64,000 bases of DNA, taken from assembly GCA_963695135.1 (NCBI GenBank), contig CAVOGA010000002.1:124001-188000 (forward strand). Reading direction: 5' to 3'. The position numbers and the translations under genes were made by a program. Below are positions 25,730 to 36,570 of the stretch, in pieces (position 1 is the first letter of the stretch; each line of letters begins with the position of its first letter). A model generated the notes under the pieces. That model was not told the DNA's origin. It searched no databases and saw nothing but the letters and a program-made list of their open reading frames with translations. Source of the stretch: Marinihelvus sp963695135. Its GTDB lineage: Bacteria; Pseudomonadota; Gammaproteobacteria; Xanthomonadales; SZUA-36.

Positions 25730-25841
25730 GTCCTGACGCCGGACCCCCGGGTTCCAGACCTGTCATCGCCAGGGATGGCGATGCCAGAGCCCCAGGGACG
25801 GGTTTATGCGTGTCTGGAACCCGGGGGTCCGGTGGCAGGAC
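25730..25841 (+). repeat. 112-bp structured element, copy B
   Basis: Arms 25730-25759 and 25812-25841 match as inverted repeats at 28 of 30 positions; the core is 25760-25811 (52 nt), nearly the same as in copy A. The core hairpin is CATCGCC / GGCGATG around AGGGAT. Against copy A this keeps pairing through two compensatory changes. ATGTGA precedes it as in copy A. Confidence 0.85.
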
Positions 25842-25857
25842 GTCGCAACGCCAAAGA

Positions 25858-26229
25858 CTAGCCTACGTGTTGGTCAACCAGTACGGGGTTTCCATCGGGG
25901 TCGAGGAGGACGAAGCTGTCCGGGCCGGTGCCGTCTTCGTCGGCTTCTTCACTGAAGGTCATGCCGGCGGCTTTGAGCTGCTTTTGCAGTTCGCGGATGT
26001 CAGTGAAGTCTTCCAGGGTCTCTGCCTGCTGGTTCCAGCCCGGGTTGAAGGTCAGGATGTTGTCATTGAACATGCCCTGGAAGAGGCCGATGACGGTGTC
26101 GCCGTTCCTCATCATCTGGAAGTGCTCCCCGTCGCCGCCCGCCGGTTCAAAACCCAGCTTGCTGTAAAAATCCCGGGAGGCCCGCAGGTCCCGGACGGCC
26201 AGGCTGATGGAAAAAGCGCCTAGTTGCAT
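25858..26229 (-). CDS. VOC (glyoxalase-like) family protein
   Basis: A 123-residue vicinal oxygen chelate protein, starting MQLGAFSISLAVRDLRASRDFY after GAGGAGATCACC, with the paired beta-alpha-beta repeats and the end FVLLDPDGNPVLVDQHVG. This resembles lactoylglutathione-lyase-related proteins of unknown substrate. It sits downstream of rho on the same strand with its own gap. The specific reaction cannot be told. Confidence 0.8.
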   Translation of the reverse strand: MQLGAFSISLAVRDLRASRDFYSKLGFEPAGGDGEHFQMMRNGDTVIGLFQGMFNDNILTFNPGWNQQAETLEDFTDIRELQKQLKAAGMTFSEEADEDGTGPDSFVLLDPDGNPVLVDQHVG

Positions 26230-26301
26230 GGTGATCTCCTCGTGGTCTGCTTGGAAAGGCTGTTTACAACCATAGCGCAAGTCCTGCCGGGAGGGCAGAA
26301 A

Positions 26302-26328
26302 CAAAAAACCGGGCCCCGGGCCCGGTTT
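26302..26328 (-). terminator. Intrinsic terminator after rho
   Basis: AAACCGGGCC (26306-26315) pairs perfectly with GGCCCGGTTT (26319-26328). On the minus strand it is followed by TTTTTTGTTTC. It lies 23 bases after the rho stop and before the VOC gene. Confidence 0.9.
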
Positions 26329-26350
26329 CTGCGGCGAATCGCAATGGTGA

Positions 26351-27607
26351 TCAGCGTTTCATGAAGTTGAAAAATTCTTCGTTCGTCTTCGTCGCCTTCA
26401 GCTTGTCGAGCATAAACTCGATGGCCTGGATCTCGTCCATCGGGTGCAGCAGTTTGCGCAGGATCCACACCTTCTGGAGCATGTCCTGGTTGACCATCAA
26501 CTCCTCGCGGCGCGTGCCGGAGCGGTTGATGTCGATGGCCGGGTAGACGCGCTTCTCTGCGATACGGCGCGACAGGTGGACTTCCATGTTGCCGGTGCCC
26601 TTGAACTCCTCGTAGATCACCTCGTCCATCTTCGAGCCGGTGTCCACCAGGGCCGTGGCGATGATGGTCAGTGAGCCGCCCTCGGTGACGTTACGCGCGG
26701 CGCCAAAGAAGCGCTTCGGGCGCTGCAGGGCGTTGGCATCCACACCACCGGTCAGAATCTTGCCGGAGGAGGGCGCCACCGTGTTGTAGGCGCGCGCCAG
26801 GCGGGTGATCGAGTCGAGCAGGATCACCACCTCGTGTTTGTGCTCCACCAGGCGCTTGGCGCGCTCGATCACCATTTCTGCGACCTGCACGTGGCGGGAA
26901 GCCGGCTCGTCGAAGGTGGAAGAGATCACCTCTGCATCCACCGAGCGCTGCATTTCGGTGACTTCCTCCGGGCGCTCATCGATCAGCAGAATGATCATCT
27001 TGGCTTCCGGGTGATTGGCCCGGATGCTCGTGGCGATGTTCTGCAACATGATGGTCTTGCCCGCTTTCGGGGGCGATACCACCAGGCCGCGCTGACCGAA
27101 ACCAATGGGCGCCACCAGGTCGATAACGCGCGCAGTGATGTCCTCGGTGCTGCCGTTGCCACGCTCCAGCTTCGCCTGTTGCGTTGGGAACTCGGCAGTC
27201 AGGTTTTCGAACAGGATCTTGTTCTTGGCCTTGTCCGGGGTTTCGTAATTGAGTGTTTCGACCTTCAGCAGGGCGAAGTAGCGCTCACTGTCCTTCGGTG
27301 GGCGAATCTTGCCCTCCAGCATGTCACCGGTGCGCAGGTTAAAGCGCCGGATCTGGCTGGGTGACACGTAGATATCGTCCGGTCCTGCCAGGTAGGAAGA
27401 GTCAGCTGAGCGCAGGAAGCCGAACCCGTCCTGCAGAATCTCGAGCACGCCCTGCCCGTAAATGCTTTCACCACTCTTGGCGTGGGCCTTGAGAATGGCA
27501 AAAATAATGTCCTGTTTGCGGGAGCGGGCCACGTTTTCCAGCCCCATCTCGTTGGCGATGTCCAGCAGCTGGGCAATCGGTTTCTGCTTCAGTTCAGTTA
27601 GGTTCAT
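26351..27607 (-). CDS. rho: Transcription termination factor Rho
   Basis: Hexameric RNA helicase, 418 residues (E. coli 419). Starts MNLTELKQKPIAQLLDIANEMG. The N-terminal domain and cold-shock-like RNA-binding part (GVLEILQDGFGFLRSADSSYLAGPDDIYVSPSQIRRF) are followed by the ATPase core: Walker A SPPKAGKT, Walker B VVILLDSITRLARAYN, Q-loop LTGGVDANAL, and the R-loop region GGSLTIIATALVDTGSKMDEVI. Same strand as trxA upstream, with a 328-base leader. Confidence 0.97.
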   Translation of the reverse strand: MNLTELKQKPIAQLLDIANEMGLENVARSRKQDIIFAILKAHAKSGESIYGQGVLEILQDGFGFLRSADSSYLAGPDDIYVSPSQIRRFNLRTGDMLEGKIRPPKDSERYFALLKVETLNYETPDKAKNKILFENLTAEFPTQQAKLERGNGSTEDITARVIDLVAPIGFGQRGLVVSPPKAGKTIMLQNIATSIRANHPEAKMIILLIDERPEEVTEMQRSVDAEVISSTFDEPASRHVQVAEMVIERAKRLVEHKHEVVILLDSITRLARAYNTVAPSSGKILTGGVDANALQRPKRFFGAARNVTEGGSLTIIATALVDTGSKMDEVIYEEFKGTGNMEVHLSRRIAEKRVYPAIDINRSGTRREELMVNQDMLQKVWILRKLLHPMDEIQAIEFMLDKLKATKTNEEFFNFMKR

Positions 27608-27935
27608 AAAGGTTTCGGTTGAATGACGCGGGCGCACGCCCGGCAGGGAATGAAATTAATCTAATCGTCAGATCATTTGGTAAGGAAACTGGTCTGGCCG
27701 GCAGCTGTCCGTCGTGTTTATTGTGTTTCTTGGGGTCGGGCTTAAACGAAATTGGTACGCTTTCAGCGTCTTTTTATATTTCGGGGTGCTCGACCGGGGT
27801 GGGACACCCACTGGAGATAAGGGCAAATTAGCATGGAAACGGGCCAGCGTCCAGCTTGGATTCGCTGCCTGGCAACCGCCCGCGGGCGCGGGACGGTGCC
27901 ATGAAGAGTTCGGGTTCGGTGAGCCCTGGTCAGGC
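27608..27935 (-). other. trxA-rho intergenic region (rho leader)
   Basis: A 328-base stretch without a convincing gene. In E. coli rho has a long autoregulated leader. On the minus strand an open frame of 23 codons (MLICPYLQWVSHPGRAPRNIKRR) is present, but it lacks a ribosome binding site and resemblance to RhoL, so I do not call it. An AT-rich AATATAAAAAG near 27775 could hold a -10 element. No terminator is evident after trxA. Confidence 0.4.
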
Positions 27936-28262
27936 TCAGATGTTCTCTTCGACGAAGGTCTGCAGGGCGCTCTTCGGAATACCGCCGACTTTCATGCCCT
28001 GGATGTTCCCGTCCTTGAAGACCATCAGGGTGGGAATGCCCCGCACGCCATACTGGTTCGGCGTTACCGGGCTGGAATCAACGTCCATCTTGGCGATGGT
28101 GATCTTGCCTTCATACTCGTCGGCAATCTGGTCCAGGACCGGGGCAATCATTTTGCAGGGACCGCACCATTCGGCCCAGAAATCGACCAGCACAGGCCCG
28201 TCCGCTTTCAGAACCTTTTCTTCGAAGTCACCATCGGTGACGTGGATAATATGTTCGCTCAC
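27936..28262 (-). CDS. trxA: Thioredoxin 1
   Basis: A 108-residue thioredoxin with the active site WCGPCK (about residues 32-37) and the cis-proline segment GVRGIPTLMVFKDG. It reduces cytosolic disulfides, including those of ribonucleotide reductase. I start it at GTG 28262 (SEHIIHVTDGDFEEKVL), preceded by AGGAGAAGCACT. The upstream extension in the open frame has no such site. Divergent from rhlB, as in E. coli. Confidence 0.95.
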   Translation of the reverse strand: MSEHIIHVTDGDFEEKVLKADGPVLVDFWAEWCGPCKMIAPVLDQIADEYEGKITIAKMDVDSSPVTPNQYGVRGIPTLMVFKDGNIQGMKVGGIPKSALQTFVEENI

Positions 28263-28485
28263 AGTGCTTCTCCTGTTGGTAAACCGCACCCGACTGGTGC
28301 GGGGGCGCTGGCATAGCTAAAATAGGGGATTGGGGTCCGGCAAGTTCAATCACCATGTGCGAACGGCCAGGCCATTCACAGGATCCACCATTCCAAGTTG
28401 GACTGCCAAACCAGATGAAGGCAGCCCCATGGGTTTTCAAGTCCTGCAGTCACAATGGCCCCGCTGAGCGGGAGCAAGGATTTCC

Positions 28486-29844
28486 ATGTCCGAAAGCACA
28501 TCAAAAAACCCACTCTCCGACGTGACGTTTGCGAGCCTCGCGCTCGAGCCGTCCATCATGGAGGGTATTGAAGCCGCCGGCTTTACTCACTGTACGCCAA
28601 TCCAGGCCCTGACGCTGCCGCTTGCCCTCGAAGGCAAGGACGTGGCCGGCCAGGCACAGACCGGAACCGGCAAGACCGCAGCATTCCTGCTGGTGATTTT
28701 TCAGCATCTGCTCAAGCACGACACGCGGGCGGAGCGGGGCAACAACCCGGGGGCCATTGTTATCGCGCCAACCCGCGAACTGGCCTTGCAGATCCACCGT
28801 GACGCGGTGACCCTGGGTTCCGGCACGGGGCTGACCCTCGGGCTGGCCTACGGTGGCATTGACTACGACAAGCAGCGGCAGGAACTGAAGGATGGCGTTG
28901 ACATACTGATCGGCACACCCGGCCGCATGATCGATTACTACAAGCAGCGGGTCTTTACGCTCGACCAGGTGCAGGTCGCCGTGCTGGACGAGGCGGATCG
29001 CATGTTTGACCTTGGGTTTATCAAGGACATTCGCTACCTGTTCCGGGGCATGCCGCCGGTGGACCAGCGCCAGACCCTGATGTTCAGCGCGACGCTGTCT
29101 CACCGGGTCATGGAACTGGCCTATGTGCATATGAACGAGCCGGAAACGCTGAAGGTCGAGGCAGAGCAGGTTACGGCGGACAACGTCCTGCAGCGGGTGT
29201 ACTACCCCGCCAACTCGGAAAAACTGCCCATGCTGGTGCAGTTGCTGCGGGAAAGAGGCAATGGGCGCGTGATTGTCTTCACCAACACGCGCGAGGGGGC
29301 GGATCGTATCGGCCGTACCCTGGATGCCAACGGGCTCGAGTGCGCGGTCATCTCCGGCCGCGTTCACCAGAAGAAGCGCGAGACCCTGCTGCGCCGTTTC
29401 CACGATGGCGATATCCGGATTCTGGTGGCAACCGATGTGGCTGCCCGGGGCCTGCATATTCCTCACGTGACGCACGTGGTCAATTTCGATCTGCCGCAGG
29501 ATGCGGCGGACTATGTGCACCGCATCGGCCGGACCGCGCGCCTGGGCGCCAAGGGCGAGGCGATCAGCTTTGCCTGCGAGGATTTTGCGTTTTCCATGCC
29601 GGAAATCGAGGAGTACATCGGCTACCCGATTCCGATGGAACAGATCGACCTGGACGGCTTGCCCGAGATCATCCATCCACCCCGTCCGCCGCGCAAGCCG
29701 CGGCAGGGCAGGCATGGTGGAGGCGGCCGCGGCCACGGTGGCGGAGGTGGTCGTTCCGGCGGGTCCAGAAGCTCGGACGGTGGCGACCGCAAACCCCGTC
29801 GCCGTCGCGGCAAGCCCAAGACGGCCAGTTCGCAGGAATCCTGA
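28486..29844 (+). CDS. rhlB: ATP-dependent RNA helicase RhlB (DEAD box)
   Basis: A 452-residue DEAD-box helicase; in the RNA degradosome it unwinds mRNA for RNase E. It has the Q motif (FTHCTPIQALTLP), motif I AQTGTGKT, Ia APTRELA, II DEAD, III SAT, IV-V VIVFTNT and VATDVAARGLHI, and VI HRIGRTARLG. The C-terminal tail is glycine/arginine-rich and basic (KPRRRRGKPK). Neighbours trxA and rho support RhlB over other DEAD-box types. Confidence 0.92.
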   Translation: MSESTSKNPLSDVTFASLALEPSIMEGIEAAGFTHCTPIQALTLPLALEGKDVAGQAQTGTGKTAAFLLVIFQHLLKHDTRAERGNNPGAIVIAPTRELALQIHRDAVTLGSGTGLTLGLAYGGIDYDKQRQELKDGVDILIGTPGRMIDYYKQRVFTLDQVQVAVLDEADRMFDLGFIKDIRYLFRGMPPVDQRQTLMFSATLSHRVMELAYVHMNEPETLKVEAEQVTADNVLQRVYYPANSEKLPMLVQLLRERGNGRVIVFTNTREGADRIGRTLDANGLECAVISGRVHQKKRETLLRRFHDGDIRILVATDVAARGLHIPHVTHVVNFDLPQDAADYVHRIGRTARLGAKGEAISFACEDFAFSMPEIEEYIGYPIPMEQIDLDGLPEIIHPPRPPRKPRQGRHGGGGRGHGGGGGRSGGSRSSDGGDRKPRRRRGKPKTASSQES

Positions 29845-29919
29845 TATCACCCTCGGTTATGCTGTGCGCTGGCTGAACACGTCGGGAGGCCATCGGGTTG
29901 GGAGGTCATCGGCGCTGAA

Positions 29920-30597
29920 ATGATCCGCTTTGACAGGGTCAGCAAACGCTATCCCGGGGGCACCACCGCGCTCCAGGAACTGAGCTTCGAGATCGGACGT
30001 GGCGAGATGGTCTTCCTGACCGGCCACTCCGGCGCGGGGAAAAGCACCTTGTTGCGCCTGCTGCTCATGCTTGAGCGGGCAACCCGGGGCCAGGTACTGC
30101 TCAACGGCCGCAATCTCACCCAGACGCCGGACCGGCAGGCGCCCGCAGTGCGCCAGGGCCTGGGCATGATTTTCCAGGACCACAAACTCCTCGCCGACAA
30201 AACCGTCTTTGACAACGTGGCCCTGCCGCTGGTCATCGCCGGGATACGTTATGCGGACATCGGCAAGCGCGTGCGCGGCGCCCTGAAACTGGTCGGGCTG
30301 GAGCAGCGCGAGCGTTCCTGGCCCATGGAACTGTCCGGCGGGGAGCAGCAGCGCGTCGGCGTGGCCCGGGCGATCGTCAACATGCCCCCGGTGCTGCTGG
30401 CCGACGAACCAACCGGAAACCTTGACCCGGAACTGTCCTGGGAACTGTTCGGCCTGTTCAGGAAACTCAACGACCGTGGCGTCACGGTGCTTGTCGCCAG
30501 CCACGATCTGGAACTGGTGCGCCGCATGGGCCGCCGGGTTCTCGTGCTGTCGGAAGGGCAGCTCGTGGATGATGTGACGCCGGGACGCTCGCGGTGA
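29920..30597 (+). CDS. ftsE: Cell division ATP-binding protein FtsE
   Basis: A 225-residue ABC ATPase that, with FtsX, controls septal amidases through EnvC. Walker A TGHSGAGKST, Q-loop FQDHKLL, signature ELSGGEQQRV, Walker B VLLADEPTGNLDP and the switch histidine ASHDLEL are all present. Its stop overlaps the GTG of ftsX (GTGA). Its partner gene envC is in this window at about 52 kb. Confidence 0.96.
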   Translation: MIRFDRVSKRYPGGTTALQELSFEIGRGEMVFLTGHSGAGKSTLLRLLLMLERATRGQVLLNGRNLTQTPDRQAPAVRQGLGMIFQDHKLLADKTVFDNVALPLVIAGIRYADIGKRVRGALKLVGLEQRERSWPMELSGGEQQRVGVARAIVNMPPVLLADEPTGNLDPELSWELFGLFRKLNDRGVTVLVASHDLELVRRMGRRVLVLSEGQLVDDVTPGRSR

Positions 30598-31556
30598 GCC
30601 GCCTGGCGACTCTGCGTCAGCGGGTCCGCGGCTGGCTGCACCGGCACAGCTACAGCTTTTTCTCCAGTCTCGGGGCCTTGCTGTCGAACCGTCTTGGCAC
30701 CCTCATGACCGTCCTGGTGCTCGGAATTGCCATGGTGCTGCCCCTGGGTCTGCACCTTACGCTCGCCAACCTGGGCCAGCTCGACCTGGAGGAGGAGCAG
30801 TGGGGCGCGTTGACCGTCTTCATGGTGGGCGAAGCGCGCCCGGAGGAGGTCAGCTCGCTGGCCGCGGAGCTGGAAAAACTGGAAACGGTATCCGCCGTCC
30901 AGGCGATTTCACCGGAGCAGGGCCTGGCGGAGTTTACCGAGGCGTCCGGCTTTGGCGAATCGCTGGATCTGCTTGAGACCAACCCCTTGCCCTGGGTGAT
31001 CAGCATTACGCCGACGCCCGGTGAGGGCCTCGAGGGGCGCGTGGCGGCCTTGTCGGAGGCCGTGGGCGGCCGCGCGGTGGTGGAACGCGTGGAGTACGAC
31101 CGCAAGTGGCTTGAACGCCTGGCGCGGCTGCTGGAGCTGGGGCAGGCGGCGGTGACGATTCTTTCCCTGTTGTTCGCCCTGGCGGTCGTGGTCGTGGTGG
31201 CCAATACGATCCGCCTGGACGTGGCGGCCCGTGCCGGCGAGATCGAGGTGCTGACCCTGGTCGGCGCCTGGCCCGCATTCGTTCGCCAGCCTTTTCTCTA
31301 CACGGGGTTCTGGTACGGGCTGCTGGGCGGCATTGTCGCCATGGTCCTGGTCAATCTCGGTCTGGAATATCTTGACGGGCCGCTGGGGCGTTTGCTGGCC
31401 AGTTACGGCACGGATTTACAGTTGCTGGGACTTGGTGTGTTGCAGACCCTGGTATTGCTGCTTTTCGGGGGCGCGCTCGGCCTGCTGGGCGCCTGGATAG
31501 CGGTGCAGCGGCACCTGCGCCAGCTGCGGGAAACCGGTAAGCTGGGAAGAACTTAA
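30594..31556 (+). CDS. ftsX: Cell division protein FtsX
   Basis: A 320-residue inner-membrane protein with four membrane segments: one near residues 33-55, a large periplasmic loop (about 60-190) that binds EnvC, then three segments (ILSLLFALAVVVVVANTI, FWYGLLGGIVAMVLVN, LGVLQTLVLLLFGGALGLLGAWI). Start GTG 30594 overlaps ftsE. The ftsE-ftsX-rpoH order is the gammaproteobacterial standard. Confidence 0.95.
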   Translation: MSRLATLRQRVRGWLHRHSYSFFSSLGALLSNRLGTLMTVLVLGIAMVLPLGLHLTLANLGQLDLEEEQWGALTVFMVGEARPEEVSSLAAELEKLETVSAVQAISPEQGLAEFTEASGFGESLDLLETNPLPWVISITPTPGEGLEGRVAALSEAVGGRAVVERVEYDRKWLERLARLLELGQAAVTILSLLFALAVVVVVANTIRLDVAARAGEIEVLTLVGAWPAFVRQPFLYTGFWYGLLGGIVAMVLVNLGLEYLDGPLGRLLASYGTDLQLLGLGVLQTLVLLLFGGALGLLGAWIAVQRHLRQLRETGKLGRT

Positions 31557-31703
31557 GTTACTGAATATAAAGGTAAATAAGTTTCACAGGGTTTTGAACT
31601 AACGCCCCTTAAACTGGTCTTACTTGGCAGACTCGGCAAGCATGCAACTCCGCTCTTGCCCCTGTGCCGCACCCTCCGTCAGCCCGTTCCGGTGGCGAAA
31701 AGC

Positions 31704-31712
31704 TGTTATAAT
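31704..31712 (+). promoter_or_regulatory. Extended -10 promoter of rpoH
   Basis: TGTTATAAT fits an extended -10 box (TGnTATAAT). No clear -35 is seen. Initiation near 31719 would give a leader of only about 20 bases, holding the TTAGGAGG ribosome binding site for the rpoH ATG at 31738. Other promoters may lie further upstream in the 180-base gap. Confidence 0.65.
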
Positions 31713-31737
31713 GGTGCGCTTGATTTTAGGAGGTTCG

Positions 31738-32598
31738 ATGAGCAACGCACTCGTACCAAGCCATCTGCTGGCCCCGGCCGGCACGGGCAACCTGGATGCC
31801 TACATCCAGGAAGTCTATAAAATTCCCGTTCTGACCCTCGAAGAGGAGCAGGACCTGGCGCTTCGCTACCGCGATGAGGAAGACATTGATGCAGCCCGGC
31901 GGCTGGTGCTCGCGCACCTGCGCTTCGTGGTGCACGTGGCGAAAGGCTATGCCGGCTACGGCCTCAACCTGGGCGACCTGATCCAGGAGGGCAATATCGG
32001 CCTGATGAAAGCCGTCAAGCGCTTTGATCCGGATCGCGAAGTTCGCCTGGTGTCCTTTGCCGTTCACTGGATTCGCGCCGAAATGCACGAGTTCATTCTG
32101 CGCAACTGGCGTATCGTCAAGGTCGCGACGACCAAGGCCCAGCGTAAGCTGTTCTTCAACCTGCGCAAGAACAAGAAGCGCCTGGGTTGGCTGAGCATGG
32201 ACGAAGTTAACCGGGTTGCGGCAGACCTGGGTGTGAAGCCGGAAACGGTTCTCGAGATGGAGTCCCGCCTGTCCGGCCAGGACGTCGGCTTTGACCTGAC
32301 CGCGGCGGATGACGAAGACAAGCCCCAGGTGGCTCCGGCGGCCTATCTCGAGACCAGCGTTGCCGACCCGGAAATGCACGCGGTCGAAGCGGATGAGTCC
32401 GAGCACAACAACGGCTTGCTGTACCAGGGACTCGGTGAACTGGATGACCGCAGCCGCGACATCATCAGCCGTCGCTGGCTGAGCGATGACAAGGCCACGC
32501 TGCAGGAACTGGCTGACGTGTACGGCGTATCCGCCGAGCGGATCCGCCAGCTCGAGGCCAACGCGATGAAAAAGCTGCGCACCAGTCTCGCTGCCTGA
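31738..32598 (+). CDS. rpoH: RNA polymerase sigma-32 (heat shock sigma factor)
   Basis: A 286-residue sigma factor. Region 2 is clear (LRFVVHVAKGYAGYGLNLGDLIQEGNIGLMKAVKRFDPDREVRLVSFAVHWIRAEMHEFIL), followed by the RpoH box QRKLFFNLRK that distinguishes sigma-32, and region 4 with the helix-turn-helix (ATLQELADVYGVSAERIRQLE). Start at ATG 31738 after AGGAGG; the open frame extends upstream but without a site. Confidence 0.96.
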   Translation: MSNALVPSHLLAPAGTGNLDAYIQEVYKIPVLTLEEEQDLALRYRDEEDIDAARRLVLAHLRFVVHVAKGYAGYGLNLGDLIQEGNIGLMKAVKRFDPDREVRLVSFAVHWIRAEMHEFILRNWRIVKVATTKAQRKLFFNLRKNKKRLGWLSMDEVNRVAADLGVKPETVLEMESRLSGQDVGFDLTAADDEDKPQVAPAAYLETSVADPEMHAVEADESEHNNGLLYQGLGELDDRSRDIISRRWLSDDKATLQELADVYGVSAERIRQLEANAMKKLRTSLAA

Positions 32599-32617
32599 CA
32601 GCGCGCTCTGAAGTAAA

Positions 32618-32653
32618 AAGAAAACGGCCTCCCTTGCGGAGGCCGTTTTTTTT
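32618..32653. terminator. Bidirectional terminator between rpoH and gcvP
   Basis: AAAACGGCCTCC (32621-32632) pairs perfectly with GGAGGCCGTTTT (32638-32649) around CTTGC, with a T-run on both strands. It ends rpoH (plus) and gcvP (minus). Confidence 0.94.
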
Positions 32654-32691
32654 ACATGCCGAGGGTTTGCTGAAGCAGAAGGGGCCTTGCC

Positions 32692-35623
<2,932 letters not shown>

Positions 35624-35652
35624 GGGTTAAAAGCCTCGTAGAAGTGTTGGTC

Positions 35653-36570
35653 TCAGCCCGCAGTGAGGGCCATGAAATAGTGGTCTACCACCAGGAACGC
35701 GAACAGCACCATCAGGTAGGTGATCGAATAACCAAAAGTCTGCATGGGCAACTGCACATCATCGCTGCGCAACAGACGCCAGGCATACCAGAGAAACCCC
35801 AGGTTCAGCACCGAGACCCCGCCCAGGTAGAGCGGTCCGCTCATGCCGGAAAGATACGGCAGGATCGTGGTGATCACCATCAGGATGGTATAGAAGAAAA
35901 TATGCCAGCGCGTGAAATTGACCCCGTGAGTCACCGGCAGCATGGGGATATCAACCGCCGCGTAATCCGCTTTGCGAAAAATCGCGAGCGCCCAGAAATG
36001 CGGTGGCGTCCAGGCAAAAATAATCAGGAACAGCAGCAGCGCATCCGGATCAACATGGCCGGTAATCGCGGTCCAGCCAAGCACCGGCGGCGCTGCCCCG
36101 GCGGCCCCGCCGATCACGATGTTCTGCGGCGTGGCGCGCTTGAGCCAGGCGGTGTAAATAATCGCGTAGCCGATCAGGGATGCGAAGGTCAGCACCGCGG
36201 TCAATACGTTGACAAAGACCACCAGGATCAACATCGACAGCATTGCCAGGGCGACAGCAAAAATCAGCACCCGGGCCTCCGACAGATGCCCTGAGGGCAG
36301 GGGCCGGTCCCGGGTACGCATCATCACCGCATCAATGCGCTGGTCGAGCAGATGGTTGATGGCGGCTGCTGATGACGAGGCCAGGCCGATGCCCAGGGTT
36401 CCGGCCACAAACGGGACCAGCGGCGGCAGGCCGGGCACAGCGAGCAGCATGCCCACGATGGCCGTGAACACGATCAGCAGCACGACCTTGGGCTTGGTCA
36501 GCTCAAGGTAGTCACGCCAGCTGTCGAGGTTCAGGCCGGGGTTTGCGGGACTGTGCGGTTCAGCAGCCAT
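35653..36570 (-). CDS. ctaB: Protoheme IX farnesyltransferase (heme O synthase)
   Basis: A 305-residue UbiA-type prenyltransferase with eight or nine membrane segments. It adds farnesyl to heme b. The aspartate motifs are NHLLDQRIDAVMMRTRDRPLPSG (about residues 73-95) and the second loop near DYAAVDIPMLPVTHG. It overlaps the end of ctaA by 40 bases. Together they make heme A for the oxidase encoded upstream. Confidence 0.94.
   Translation of the reverse strand: MAAEPHSPANPGLNLDSWRDYLELTKPKVVLLIVFTAIVGMLLAVPGLPPLVPFVAGTLGIGLASSSAAAINHLLDQRIDAVMMRTRDRPLPSGHLSEARVLIFAVALAMLSMLILVVFVNVLTAVLTFASLIGYAIIYTAWLKRATPQNIVIGGAAGAAPPVLGWTAITGHVDPDALLLFLIIFAWTPPHFWALAIFRKADYAAVDIPMLPVTHGVNFTRWHIFFYTILMVITTILPYLSGMSGPLYLGGVSVLNLGFLWYAWRLLRSDDVQLPMQTFGYSITYLMVLFAFLVVDHYFMALTAG

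Noticed and set aside
27770..27840. A rho leader peptide (23 codons on the minus strand)
   Set aside because: It has no ribosome binding site and no likeness to RhoL.
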